Source: Phoronis australis
Taxonomy: Eukaryota > Phoronida > Phoronidae
Length of the DNA stretch: 64,000 bases
NCBI GenBank assembly: GCA_002633005.1
Contig: NMRA01000024.1
Coordinates: 1,331,903 to 1,395,902, forward strand
Direction of reading: 5' to 3'
Program-made: the position numbers and the translations under genes
In this document: one piece after another, positions 23,985-37,500 of the stretch
Numbering within the stretch: position 1 is the first letter of the stretch
How the letters are laid out: every line of letters begins with the position of its first letter
Notes under the pieces: model-generated
Told to the model about the DNA's origin: nothing
The model's input: the letters and a program-made list of their open reading frames with translations, nothing else
The model's database searches: none

Positions 23985-26674
23985 GTTTCTCGTGAACACG
24001 ATCTCTAACGCAATCAAAAATTCATCTCGTATTAAATACGTACTCGTGTATCAGGGCACCCTTCTTTTCCAAATGTTTTCAAGCACCCACCTGATTGCAC
24101 TTTCGAATAGTAAGTTCAAGTCGATGTGTCTGTAGTCCGCGGAACCAACGAAAACTTTGCTCTATCAGTTTCACCTCACATGCACGAACGACGCAACTTT
24201 GCCGATGCCGCAAACAATTGTCGATGTCGTCAATCGCTTGCTGGTGGTAGATCCGTTATTGACGATTGGCTTACTCAGACAACGACTAACACGTTCTGGT
24301 TAAAGGAGCGAGCGTGAGCAGATTATAACAGTTCTTGCACTATAATTAATTGCAATACCAAGCACGACTGGCCAATCAAAACAATCGGTGATAGGTGCGC
24401 TACCCAACTACGTCATCACACGCAAAGCGAAAACCGGTAGCTGAGAAAACATGTTGATAAATCGGAACGCAATTATAATGTAAAACATTACGGGTGATAA
24501 GATTCATATTTCGCAAGGGGTTAGTGCATTGGGGTTGTCGAATCTGATACACTTCATTTGATTATGCGCTTTATCTAATCAAAGTACAGTAAAGTATCAA
24601 AACCGAATTAATTGGACTCTGAAATGCTATGCCGAGCATAAACAAAATGAAAAGAGATTTCAAACCTCAGCTGAGACTGAGATAAGATAAGTTAGATCAT
24701 ACTGCAAATCTAATCTCATCGGAAAGTATTGACAATTTCTTGCCACAAATCATGGGATACGGAACACGCCAGTACACCAAACAAATACCGCATTTATTAG
24801 CTCGGCCAAGCGGGTTTCTTGGATGTTTTCAAGGAACCACAAAAACAATTTTGATGAAGTTACGGGCATGTGGGCAATCTCATTTGCAATATCTTTCAAC
24901 TTCAAATTTTCTTCACTTATTAGTTTTGCATTTCATACGTGTTACACCTTGTTTTATGTACGCACGTGGCCGTCATTATAATAAGCTCGGATTAATTTGG
25001 TAATCCCATTATTGAGAGGTAGCTGACAAGACTTTTCACACAATTATCGATCTGCTTACGGCGGATTACAATATTGCAGTTTTATAATAACTAGCTGCTT
25101 TAATTCCATTAAAAATTTCAAAAGCGCTATGGTATCGAATTTTTGTGGCTGCCTACCCTCTTCAAAGTTTTCACAAGAGTTCAACCTAGAAAAAAAATAA
25201 AAAGGCAGAAAAAACTAAATTAAATCTGTATTTGGCCCTGTTTTCAACTGCCGTTTAAACATATTTGGAGTTATTAAGCGTTCGGAAGAAAAACCAAGAC
25301 CCGATATGAGATGTACTCACAGGAATTGTCACGAGAGAGGTCTTTTTTAACGGAATTCCCAGCGCGCCATTTTCGATGGTTCTCCGACGCATTTCTTGAC
25401 ACATTGAGGGTTTGTATGTTATTTTTGGTAACAGAGAACAAGTTCTATCATGGTAAAAATAGTTCGAGACCGTTTTTATATTAGTGAAAGCCTGGTTCGA
25501 TTTACGCTTTTTAACCAAGGTAAACAAGGCAAAATGTAATTCAAGCAAAAAGTAAGCGAGCTCTGAATATCCACGTCAATCATTTCAATACAGAGAGAAT
25601 TGATAAAGACCATGGACTATAGCACATGGGCCGCCAACTCCGTATATTTTCAATGAACGAACTCTGTGGGTCTCACGCATAAGCCGTGACATCATTATTC
25701 ACTAGCGACACTTGGCAGGTATAGCACGCATTACTTCCAGCAAGTACGTTGTCTGCTAATCATAGCCGATGTCGATCGGCGATTTTACCCAACTCACATT
25801 CGTGTTTAAATAAACTGAACGCTCGTAAAACGTTAACTTCCTAGATAAAATTCATATTAATACTCCAGATATAACCACTAGGCCTACTCAAAAACCAACG
25901 CCTCGCACTTCAACTGCAGTTTAGTTGACGCTTCATTTTAAGCTCGAGTGAATGTACACCGGTGCGGCTCAAAATTTCCGGACACTACTGCTGGAAGACC
26001 TTGAACAATGTTTCAATGCGAAATTATTATTTTTCGTTGTACTGGGCAGTAAAATAGATGGAACAATTTCACGTCACAATACACTAACCGGAAGCTGAGC
26101 TTGCTGTTTAGAGGGTGGCGCCGCCTTTAGGATATTTCGAAAGAAAATGTCGGAGTTGCAAATTCGTTGTCCATAATTTATGATAAAGACTGAAGGTGTT
26201 TGAAGCAGGCCCGAGTGCATGTTTGTCAATGCCGGCCACATCCGTCTACGACAGACAGCGCGAAGACACAGATTGTGGCTATTTCAAAAGCTTATTGCAG
26301 TGTTTTGACGCCCCCTGTTTGAATATGACTTTTCCATCTGAACACATCCGTCTGTCATGACGATAGACAAAGCAACTTGCTTACATGTCTTTCGAACTTA
26401 ATGTGTCTTCGATATCGACGACTTAGGTGTCTATTTCACTGTAATTTCACAGATCAATACAGTCTTTCATTATCTAGTTCTGTCGTTTCCCACGCACCGT
26501 CAATTACTAGATGAATCGTACATCAGTAATTAAGGAACTGTTATTAGTTAGTTACTTATAAGATATATTATTTTTCCTCCATTTTACTCAAAATTTTATT
26601 TTTCGGGTTGGTGATACTATTTCCAGTTGTTTTCACCTGAGTTAAAGAGGCCTGGAACGCGATAAACAGACTAA
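23985..26674. other. 5' side of the Ras-like gene, no gene seen
   Basis: It should contain the 5' UTR and promoter of the GTPase gene. I could not assign a TATA box or start site with confidence. Short frames here have no recognisable domain. Confidence 0.5.
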
Positions 26675-27205
26675 ATTGCAATATTGAAAGTGGTTCTTTG
26701 CCACTGAAACACTCAGAATTCAATCTGCTCACCAGGTATTTTTTGGGTTTGTACCTAAAGATTTTTAATTTATGTCGCTACCACAGCATTCTTGTTTAGT
26801 ATCAAATTTCAAAAAAAAAAAGCGATCTGTCAACTGCTCACCGTTTTGTCGATTTTTCTCCCACAAGGAAAAGCCCGTCTCCTTATTTAGTATGACAAGA
26901 CACAGACGTAGCACATTTCCCTTATACGGAAAATGCGACCTTTGACCTCAAGCGACTTCAAGCAACGGACTGTGAGCGCATGCCCACGTTTATCATAAGT
27001 GGGAGCATGGTGGGAGGAAGATTAGGAAACTCTGTGACAAACAAAAAATCTTTCCTTCAAAAGTCGTATATCAATTTTGTGACTTTTTTCTGGAAATTTC
27101 CTCACAGGGGAAAGTTAATTACTCTGAATAGACGTTGCGAGATGGTACTTTTGTCAGGAATTGTTTAAAACATTTTTGACGAGCTTTCGCGTTCCATGCA
27201 TCTTT
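26675..27205. repeat. Dispersed 0.5-kb repeat, copy 2
   Basis: A direct-orientation relative of the 17816 repeat, diverged by substitutions and small indels. The short open frame at 26980-27168 runs through it and is not supported as a gene. Confidence 0.85.
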
Positions 27206-27456
27206 AAAATTCAGTACGTTGGACCAGTCGCCGAAACACGTATCGTCAGAATATCAAGTATTATTAAACAAAACATTGCAGGCGGTTTCATGACTGTTGA
27301 GTCCTCGGTCCCGGTTCAAGAGGGGCGCTGACTGTTGATGTTTAAGGCCTCTTTGAACTTACGAGTAAGCCAATTTTGTTCCTTGGCTAGGATCTTGGAT
27401 GACGAAAGAGAGATGGAATGCCGCGAAAGGCGGTAATTCCCTCATTCACCGATAAA

Positions 27457-27479
27457 GACCTGGCGGACCAGGTCGAAAC
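27457..27479 (+). other. Hairpin followed by GAAAC, retroelement-tail-like
   Basis: GACCTGG, loop CGGA, CCAGGTC make a perfect 7-bp stem directly followed by GAAACGTCTC. Upstream reads CCGATAA. The layout resembles stem II and the GAAA box of hammerhead-type motifs in Penelope-like elements, but the CTGATGA box is mutated. Likely a retroelement remnant. Confidence 0.35.
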
Positions 27480-29956
27480 GTCTCAAAACAACATAAGTAA
27501 GTGACCTTCTTTATATACCACAATGCCTCCAGAGACCAATGACGAACTGTTCTCCAGATCTCTCTACTCCAGGTCATTTTTCTCACTTGATATCATCTCC
27601 AACAACGTGGCGTTCCACCAAGTCTTCGGAATCTTTTTGGGACAGTGGGTGGACTGTTCACAATTTTGGACCATCCCCAAATCGCACACCTTGTAAGATT
27701 AATCAAATTTTATGGAATTTGTAAATAATAAACTCAACTTCTTTCAGTAATATCAAGACAAAAATGTGCTACCGAATGTTACAAAAACCGTGTCTCCACC
27801 TCATGCCAATCCAGTTAGGGATTTTTTTATTGTATATTTAGGATTTTCTTTGCATTTTCCTCTTTCTATCGAAAAGCGCGTCCATCGAAAAATTTGTACC
27901 AATTTTTGTGGCGGCCACGTGTTTTCTGGTGCACTACGCAGAGTGTACCTCCAGGTACCCACCAATGTTTGCCACCATGGGAGGTGAACCAAATCAAAAA
28001 CTAAAGTACCTTTTCGCATCTCAGTGGCTCCCAGAGTACTCCGAAATTTGTATTTGCTCTTCCCTGGAAAGATGAAAGGATCGTCCATCTAAATCTGACC
28101 TCGCTATATCACGAAATGAACTCGGTAGCCCGAGACGTGTGGCCTCTTCGCACAGTCGTCACCGTCCATGACAGCGTTTTACCGTTCAGTGACTTTACCA
28201 GACGAAGAGGGTTCTGAGCATGTGATAACATCTAGCTTCTTTGTTACCTGCCAAGCAAAGCCTTTTGTCTGTTATGACAACAGGCAGGTCAATTATCTAC
28301 CAGGCTTATTACAGACCACGTGTGAACATCGTCAAACCCAGAGCGAATTGGTACATTCAAAAAGAATAGATTATTGTAACTTCGGTTGCAGTTGGGCTAT
28401 TTTGGAGATTCAAAAACTATAAATGATCATCATTAGACGAGGATTTCAAAAATGCTATTGGTTTATGATCAATTTAACTTTTATTTTTAACAGCACAGCC
28501 CAGTCTGGCTAGATACGACCTTTGAAGGTTAGAGCAATTATCGAACAGAGAGCTGGCCCTCCAACCATGAATGCCAGATCGAATGGAGTTAATCAGTCGT
28601 GTAAGAGATTGGCTACAGGGGTAAACTTCCCAACTTGTTGTTGGGCTATAGAATCGAACAAGTTGGGAGCAACGGGAAAACGCTGTAATGTCATTAATTC
28701 GCCATAAAGCGTTGGTCACGCATGTTCATTTAGAATATTTATTTGTGAGATGTCTACTGAGCATTGCTTTGTCGGATACAAGTGTTCAGTCGGCGTTAAT
28801 ATCCGTTTTTAGTGAAAATCCGAGTTTCGAATCCTTTTAATGTTGGTCATGAAACTATTAGGCCTATACTTGCATTTGGGGTGTATGCCTGGGGGACTCG
28901 CCGATAACCGGAACTGGTCTAGACAAAGGTATCTCCCCGCTCCACCTATTCTGGTAGGTTGCTTACGGAGTGTTTCGGCCTTGTCTACCGGTAACATCTT
29001 CTTTGGGTGCAGAATCGAGGGAAGTGGCGAAACGAAGGACAGAGACGGCGAAAGAGGGATTGCATTTTCTCATTTTCTTCAATGTGTTCTTTTTCCGTCA
29101 TTTGGTATAATCTAGAGAACCTATTTTCCAGGGCGCCCAGGCACCACGTTGGTCTGAATTTTGCCGATGTGGTAGCAGCCCCGGACCACTCATAACGTGG
29201 AAGAGTCGGCGGCCGAAAGCGTAAATTAAAATGTTGTAATTATTTCCTTACGTCTACCCGTATTACGCAGGTGTCATGAGGAAAACTCAGTTTCAATTCA
29301 TAATTGCACATTTACCATGCAGGTAATAAAGGAAACCGGCAATTTAGACAAAGGGAGTGATTTAACTCTCATACTGACATTGAGCGCACCAGAAAGAGGC
29401 CATTACACTGGATTAAAACATGTGTGGAAACGACCGTACAATTTCGTATATTTTGCATTAAAAATAAATAAAATCAGCACAAAAATACACTGGGCTCGCG
29501 CCCCCTACAAGTAGCTCAGCTGACATAAGAAGCAAAAACGTCCTGGCTCAAACTGCAAATTAACTACACAGCGCGTCCGGCACTTGCAGCTCAGTTTTAT
29601 TGTCAACACAAAACCTTCATCGTCAATCATTCACACACTTTTATACATGTAGCATGAGTTTGTTAATGATGATTATGGTGAAATGGCAGTGATTTTCTAA
29701 TGAACAGAACTCAATAGCCAGGATAGCGATGAAAGTCGAGATGAGAAGCGAAGTAAGTGGTCAGGTCGGTCACGTGCTGTACGCCAAGATGGCGAGCTTT
29801 GTACGGCTGGCCAGGCTCGGGTTTAATGACAGGCGGGTGGCATTTGAGGCTAGAGATAAATTAATAGATGAACAAGCAAGAAAATGACAACTACTGTGCT
29901 GAGATGATTTACCAATGCTGCGCTTTTATGTTTGCATGATCAATCTGTATTTATTT
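27480..29956. other. No gene seen
   Basis: Short open frames on both strands lack domains. CCCAACTTGTTGTTGGGC near 28627 forms a small hairpin-like repeat, with AACAAGTTGGGAGC about 30 bases downstream. Confidence 0.45.
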
Positions 29957-30066
29957 CCAGGCCCGTAGGAAGGCAAAAATTATTGGGGAGGGGGAAACAA
30001 ACCATTTCGACTTCGTCAAACAACACCCCTCCCCCCATCGCCACCAACTCCTCCACCCCACCAGTG

Positions 30067-30217
30067 CATGGGCGGCGCACCATAGGGGGCTGGGGGGGGG
30101 GCTATAGCCCCACTTTTTTCAGTGCTATGCCGCACGTGGTCTATAAGGCGGTGCACCGCAGGGGGGCTGAGGGGGCTTTAGCTCCCTAACTTTTTTGGCA
30201 GTGCTGCGCCGCCCATG
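30067..30217. repeat. GC-rich foldback repeat, copy 2
   Basis: Bounded by CATGGGCGGCGCACCATAG and TGCTGCGCCGCCCATG, as at 1738-1813. The middle is longer and contains two further internal copies of the AGTGC and GGGGCT phrases. Confidence 0.72.
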
Positions 30218-30289
30218 CCGTGCTCCCGATGCCACCATATTTGTACCGAATCTCCCACGTCCGCCCTAGGTGGGGGCACAGTGGCGGAT

Positions 30290-30429
30290 TAGGGGTGGCC
30301 AAGGGGCCATGCCCCCCCCCCTAAAATTCTCCCAGATTCCATTTGGCAGTTCGGGGGTGCGAATTTCTGACGGGTAGAACTCTGGCTATTTGCCCTGCTA
30401 AAAAACTCAAAATCCTGGATCCGCCCCTA
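30290..30429. mobile_element. MITE-like element with CAGTGGCGGAT end, copy 2
   Basis: CAGTGGCGGATTAGGGG at the left and CAAAATCCTGGATCCGCCCC at the right match the 2046 element, with an internal deletion. As at 2 kb, it lies a few hundred bases downstream of a GC-rich foldback copy. Confidence 0.65.
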
Positions 30430-30675
30430 GGACAATTCCGGGGACGAAGCCATCAAGAGTTGAATAACAGTGAACCAACACGGAGAGTACACTGACCGGT
30501 AGCGAGGAGCTGCCTCAGTGTGAAAATACGAAATTCCCGATGACCTAAAGCTAGTTCAGTGCTGGTCAGCTCAGCCGTGATTCACTTGAGACAGGCGCTC
30601 GTACCCACGGCCGTCTGCGTTCGCTCTAAGGTCAAGATTCGTTTTATTGTGATCCAGTTTCGGGAAAACTTTATT

Positions 30676-31598
30676 ATAGACCCTATTCACGCGGCGGCCA
30701 TTAAGATCCAAAGCGAGGCTCACTGCGATAAACAAAGCGAAAGCAGACATTACGTGAGTTAAATAGCCGGTCTTTCGAGTCCAACCTGGATATTAAATTT
30801 TAATGATGTGTCGACAATTAACCACAGAGACGTAGAAAATTACATTAGAGAACAAGTTCAGGCGCCAAAGAGTTGTCTGACGAAAGGGTTTAATTTTTTT
30901 TTTCAGAAAACTAGGTTCGAAACATAAAAATTAAATATGTCCAAATTGCGGCGATCGTAGTGTTACGGATTAGGTATTATACTGAATGCAGGGTTACGTT
31001 TTTTCTTGTAAATTGTTGATCAAAATACTTTCTACGCGGACCAGGTCATCTGCTCGTATTGTTGACGAGTTGAAGACATATTCGACAGTGGTGTCTGTCA
31101 TGTGCAATTAGTCTCATCTGGTTTAATTTGTTGATCAAGAATATTAACATCAAGCATAGCCTGATCCTATGCACTCACTGGGACTAACAGTTGTTTTGTC
31201 ATTGGTCTGAAAGAATAATTGATGTTATTAGATATATTTTTATTAAATNCCCCCCCCCTAAATCTGTAGTCATGAAAACACAGCCTGGCTGGCCCATTCT
31301 CCGGTCGTTACTATGATGCTTAACAACTGGCGACATGCGACAAAATATGATCTAACTTTTCGAAAACATTTATAAATTTTACACGGACTTATTTTGCTTC
31401 GTCGCGGCAACGACCCAACGCTTCCGAATCTCAACGTCTTTAGAGATTGTGAAGCAGACAGTTGCGTGTCCGTATTTTTTTCTAGCCGTTCGCGGAACAA
31501 TACGGTCTGAAACACAGAACTATGCCGATAAGCTAACAGAGCTATCGTAGCGAGCCTCGTTTTGGAATGCGCCTCCTGTCGGCGTGAATAGGGTCTAT
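30676..31598. mobile_element. 0.9-kb element with about 55-bp terminal inverted repeats
   Basis: ATAGACCCTATTCACG, then GCGAGGCTCACTGCGATA at 30676-30731 recur inverted at 31544-31598. The ends are imperfect but collinear. An unknown base at 31249 sits beside a run of C. No transposase frame is evident, so it is probably a MITE. Confidence 0.65.
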
Positions 31599-34382
31599 GG
31601 TCATTCTTTGAAGTTTTTTTCTGAAAAGTGAGGTCCCGAAGTCCCTGGTAAAGTGTCTTTGGGGCTGTTTCAAAATGCCTAGTTGAAACACGACCCGTAG
31701 TCCAGTTTCCGGTGGCTGGGGAAAAGGATAGTGTGTCCCAAAAATGTACACACTTCCTGAACGCCTGGAGTTCAAATTCAATTCCCGTGGATGCGGGCCT
31801 ACTGCATGACTACATTTTATTTTTAACGTGGGTACGTCAATCATAACGTGAACGCGAATCAGGACAAGGAATCAATTCAGTTTTGAAGAACAAACAAAAA
31901 CACATTGCTCAATACTACTGGAAACTAAAAACACCAAGGAAGTGCAGACAACCTTTCCAAGGATTTTTAAAACGTTTTTTTCTATTTACGGTTTGCGAGC
32001 CCAAATTTCATCAATGTCTTTGAGAGTTATTTTAGATATGCAAAAAATCGTCTAAAAATGTACTTTACTATTTGGGGATCGGATTATAGTTTTTCCAACT
32101 TCAGGCTGCAATTAAATTCACTGAAACATCATCCATTCTTACAAGATTAGCTTCTAATTATCAAAAATCATCTATTAACCAATCGATTTTCGTAGACACA
32201 TAAACAAATAAATCAAAAACCAACGAATTTGTTAACGGAATGTTATAAGCAATTCCCGCATGCATGCTTGCAGACTCTTGATGGGTAACCGGGGGAATAT
32301 TCGGCATTCGTATTAAGGTGTATTTTTGCTCATTTTAGAGGTACCTATAACGGTTCACGAGGTAAAATTGAACTCCACTGACAAACAAAAAATTAACCTG
32401 AAATCTGTGTTTATGATTGCGAGAGTTCTTTGAGTACCCCCTTTCGACATGTACAGGGTCATCACAAATAGTAGCCTAAACAGTAGTGTTTTCCACATGT
32501 GGGAAATCCTTACCGACAACTCATGGTAACCATCTTCAAAAGAGATACTATTTTTGTGATACGGAAACAGTAACATTATTTTATAACTAACCATCGGAAG
32601 TAGTTCTTCTGTGTAGTTCACAAATAGTGGTCTTGGCGTTCTTCAAAATTACATTCTTTAGATGGCGGCAATCATACTGTATTTTTTCACAGTTATGGTC
32701 GTTTGGGTCGAATGGCTGTGCTGTGCACGAATGTTTTGTGTTTTTTGATGAATTTGGAATCTCAGCTTCCATCGTGAATACTTGGCAGTGTCGGATTCAT
32801 GTTTTGAGGGACAAAGGGACATTTACCCCGGCCTGCTCCACGGAGAGAGGGCACCGTCTGAAATGGGACACCTTAAGAGGAAAGACTAAACATCATTAAG
32901 CTTGCGAGGACATCAATAAATCAAAAATAAACCGAAAAGTTGTCTATGTTATTCCTTGCCAGAAAGGGCATCTGAAAAAATATAGTTTTGCATTCGCAAA
33001 ACTTATTGAATTTAAAAAAATTAGTAAGATCCACAAAAGCTTCGCTTTACAAATTTTCGTGCATGACTTCAAGTGCGTTTAGACGACCTGTGTTGCAAAA
33101 GCAGAGACCCCAAGGACAATGTCCTGGCCAGGGTCCTCAAAGGTAAACCATGCACTGATGCAGAGTTGTAAAATGTTCTCTTGAATTTTCTCTCTTATCG
33201 GTCTTTCTTTTCTCGACATCACCTCCACCCCACGCCTATGTCGGTTGCCACAGTTTAAACCCTGACACCTGAAAATTTTGGGGGGTCCGTGCCCCCCAGC
33301 CCCCCCCCCCCCCCCACCGCTTCCTACGGCCCTGATTTCTCTGCACACAACACTCAAGGGACATTTCCTTAATTCTTACTCACAACCATAAAGCACTTTG
33401 TCCAGTTGCAAAACATTTGTCTCGTACTTTCCATGCCAAAGAAGAAGAAGGGTGAATATCATTTGCATCCAGACCACTGGCACTGGGTTGAATGTAAAAG
33501 CAGGAAATGTCCATGAAAGGTGTTACCCAAAGGATAAGCCAAACTGATAGTTATACAAACAGTCATTGTCAAAAACAATTATAGTCAAAATGATTATTAA
33601 TTGGATCATGCAACAAATATCAGTTGTTGTAGATAGCAACCAATGAATAAAATTCTTAAAATCGTGACAGTTAATACAGCAAGAAAGGTGAAATTATAAG
33701 ATACAAGTATCATAATTTTGAACAACTGTATAACAATGTCATCAATAAACTCTTTTCTCTTGGCTAGAGAGATCTCTCAAACTTATATGGCCAATCACTG
33801 AACATGATCACTATACTAAAAAAAGGTGCAGCCTCGTTAAAAACATTACTGAGAGCTCATTTCAGGAAAATTGCCTCCAGTCTTCCAGAATCCAGGCACA
33901 TTCTTTGACAGTGTACAACTAACCTTAAAACTCCAAGATGTAAAAAAATGTGTGACAAAAGGTTTACAATCACAGGGGTGATTTTCAAAACAGAAACCTC
34001 CAAATCCCCTCTCCCCTTCAGCCCCCAGAGTCTATGTCAGTGTGGGACATTTTCTCATTTATCCAAAAGTTTTTGTGACATTCCTGAACTGCTTGCACAA
34101 TCAAAGTGTCAGCAAGAGTCAAGCATGTGCAAATTAGCATTCATAATCACTCACAACATTTATCTTAACTTATTTTTTGTTAATTAACAATACACTGAAC
34201 AATACATTTTAAGTTTGGAGGCTCTTACTTATGAAAGTATGCCTTTTTGACAAAAGATAACAAAATGTCCCATTTTTTAATATAATCCCTGGGGCCTGGT
34301 GCTTAAAATTATTTTTTATGAGGTATAGACAAGCTGCCTGCTGGTAATCACACAAATGAACTGTGACACAGCTGAGGATTAC
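31599..34382. other. No gene seen; downstream of the HEAT gene stop
   Basis: The part just left of 34383 should contain the 3' UTR of the HEAT gene. No other coding region is supported. The C-rich repeat end at 33243-33336 is the only clear landmark. Confidence 0.5.
33243..33336. repeat. C-rich low-complexity end of a repeat
   Basis: A long C run is followed by CCGCTTCCTACGGCCCTG. On the other strand this reads CAGGGCCGTAGGAAGCGG, which resembles CAGGCCCGTAGGAAGGC at 29957. The two could be related repeat ends in opposite orientation. The open frame crossing it on the minus strand is glycine-rich by composition only. Confidence 0.5.
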
Positions 34383-34596
34383 TTATACAACAGCCGTCCT
34401 CGAGTCTTCATGCCACGCAAGCTGTGAGAAAAGTGATCGTTTTGTGCTGGGAGATGGCAACTTGCCAACACTGAAATGCTTCCGAGTTGCATGTCTCGGA
34501 TTGAGGGCTTTTGGGGGACCAGTTGGCCACTGACACGGCAGACTTACTGCTTGACAGGTGTTGACGGTACCACTTGCTTCAAGACTTTTGCGGACT
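34383..34596 (-). CDS. HEAT gene last exon with stop codon
   Basis: The acceptor follows cttttt then CAGAG. Using AG|A at 34596 completes the arginine codon split by exon 13 and gives ARVRKSLEASG, a natural continuation of the last HEAT helix. CAG|AGA at 34598 would be out of phase with exon 13. A tail of about 60 residues follows, basic and rich in proline and serine (PTGPPKALNPRHATRK, LPSPSTKRSLFSQL), ending EDSRTAVV with TAA at 34383-34385. A missed small exon between 34.6 and 38.7 kb cannot be excluded. Confidence 0.75.
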
Positions 34597-37500
34597 CTCT
34601 GAAAAAGTTTTTTAAATATTTTAAAATTGCGATCTGTCAGATATCGATTTTCAGAAAAGAGAAGGAAAGACACAGTGTTTGTTCTCCACCATGTGGGCAG
34701 AGTGATAGACTGCCATCACGAAAATATACAGGAGCAACTTTGATATGAACACTCAAATCACAAAATCAATAGTCAGCACTTTCACTTTCAGTTTAATGAC
34801 TATCGTCTCTACTGCATGTGTGCTCACCCTGGATGGCACGTCACTTTGCTATTCACCTGACGAAATGAAAAACAACAGAACACAAACACAAACTCACACA
34901 AAAACAAGATCGGTGAAATCTCTTAGCATTCGTTGTCCTGACAGGCAAGTCACTCCTTTTAATCATAGGTGGAAAACACCTATTATTGAAAACCATTAAC
35001 CCCGACAATTTTTGACATGTATTACTGCTGACAGCTGGACAGAATGACAACACTTACATAATGCAACCGCACATGTGGGCACGTAAAAATCATAACACAG
35101 GAAACAATTATGGTAAGCGCAAAAGCCAAGAATATCTGAAAACACATCACAACCAAACAAACTGATGAAAACAATGCAAAAATGAAATGCTTTTTGAGTG
35201 ATTGGTGTGTCAAGTACTTATAGATAATATTTCACTAAACACCACTGATTTCACACAAAACTATGTAGTGCAGACTATCCCCCATGAGATGGTCATCTTT
35301 TAACACAAATCATAACAATTCAACGTACCGCCTACAGTTTCTCAGTAAACAGCAAAAAATACCTGTATTTCCCTGGAATGTCTATTTTAAACAATGGCAT
35401 AACTAAACTCATTTGTCAACAACTTAACATTTACCTGGTGGCGTATTTGTCAACTATCAGATATCTCCACTTTTCTAGGTAATTATAAGCTCATTTAGAT
35501 CTAAACGTTATCAAAATCTTACAAGGACCCATTTAGCGGGACTAAACTGCCTCATCATCGTTATGTTGAATAGTGAAGAGTTAATTAGGTGTACATTACA
35601 GAGCATTTAAGAGCCCACTCTAACTATCCAGAATTATTGTAGACAAATAAAACAAGATGACGATAAAGATGATGACGAATATGACGACGATGGTGGCGAG
35701 GTTGAATAAAAGAAGTAATAACAACATACACATGACGAATGTTGAAGTCCGAAATCAGTAAGAAAAAGGCTACAGTTTTGAGCGACACTTGGCGAAATTA
35801 ACAGAAAAGACATGACGACGGAGATGATTACGAAGATGATGACGATGATGACGAATATGATGACGGTGGTGGCGATGATGAACAACATCACAACATTCAT
35901 ATGACGAACTTAGATGCCATAAATCAATAAGAAATAGGCTACAGTCTAGTTCAATAGAAGATAAACCAAAATCAATGCAGCAAGAGCGCTCAACAAAGGA
36001 ACAGCGTTATCAGAAAATTTCAAATAACTCGAAAAGTAGACGTCCTAGCAAAAAATGGAAAACATCTTCTGAAAGCCCGTTCAAAATTCTATCTAAACTG
36101 ATGGTATCGCCTAATTCCGTAAATTTTTCGAAAAAAAATGAAATTTTGCGTTTTTTTAAGAAACTCAAAGTCAAATAACTCGAAAACGGTAAGTCTGAGA
36201 AAAAAATTGTTACAGTTCATTTGAAAGAGTATACCTTAGAGAATCCACATGCAAAAATTCACGTCATTTTCTTCTCTCATTTAAATAGCACCTAAGTACG
36301 ACTGGAAATGGGTCAACATGCGCCAGAACCGCCATCTTGAAAGCAACTTCCGGTTTTTTGGCTTTGTATAATAGCACGTCATAAGAAACTAATACTTTTA
36401 AACATTCCCATAATGCGCCCTCTACGGGAGAAAACGTTTTTAGGCCAAAATCGAGGTGCGCATGCGCGATCGCCGATATTTCCGCCATCTTTAACCAGAA
36501 GTAAACAATTTCCGGCATACATGTAGTGCACATCCGGGACATTCATTGTGTTGATTTTCAGCTCTGTACGTAAAAAATTGTAGCCTCCAGAAGCCTTTGA
36601 ATCTTAAAATGAAAACAAAATGGCCACCACAGCCGCCATCTTGGATTCGATTTTGATGAAAAACAATAGGCTTCCAGTACTTCTGGAAGTATATGTTATG
36701 TGTAAATTTCGTGATGATCGGACGAAAATTGCGACCTGTATCGTGCGAACAAACAAAAAAAAACAAACTTAGTGTCAGAGTAATCAGTTGACATGGAGAA
36801 CAGTACATTGTAGCTAGAAGCCCACAGCAAGGAGAAAGATGATCAATTTCAAACAGCCATAAACCCACATTTCATCACAGAAATTGACTTTTTATTTACA
36901 TCCGCATTTACCATGACGAATATGGTTTCAAACTAGAGGTGCTTCAAACGTACTGAAAGTTTGTTATTTCTTTAGACTAAGCTTAGTTGATTTGAAGCAA
37001 TAATGACCTGACAGCTCTTCCCCAGTTCATATAGATCACTTCTTAACTAAAGACCAATTTCATAACGGTAAGGGTCTAAATCAAAACTTGATGTTTTGAT
37101 AGAAACCACAGGTTTAATACCGCTTTGAATTAATTGTCATGCTTCTTGTTCATTTTTAACCTTTTTAAAAGTATTATAATTTTTCAGTTGAACTGAAAGC
37201 TCTTAATTCATGACCAAGAGTGTTGAAAAGTTGTTTGCAATCACTTGACTGCCATGTTATGAAAATTCTAATCGTTTTGAAAATGATTTACAGTGAGTCC
37301 ACCACAGTACAAGACTACATAGGTTACATATAGGCTAGCACGAGGTAATAATATGCTGTTGTTTTAATCTTGTAAAGCATTATTGACACTAAATGAAACG
37401 TGAAATTTTGTCCTAATAACTAAATATCAGTTAAATTAATTTTGTAGGCGTCTGAGCAATATACTGATCATTAGTCAGACTGTCTCTCTATCTAGGGGTA

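Noticed and set aside
24015-24017. Upstream start for the Ras-like protein (11 extra residues)
   Set aside because: The codon is TTG, not ATG; the first ATG in frame is at 23984 with a good context.
35634-35900. 88-codon frame rich in serine, isoleucine and valine
   Set aside because: It is the reverse reading of the GAT/GAC microsatellite-like repeat.
36491-36868. 125-codon open frame on the minus strand
   Set aside because: It overlaps a dispersed repeat with CCGCCATCTT boxes and an A-rich tail; composition is not protein-like.
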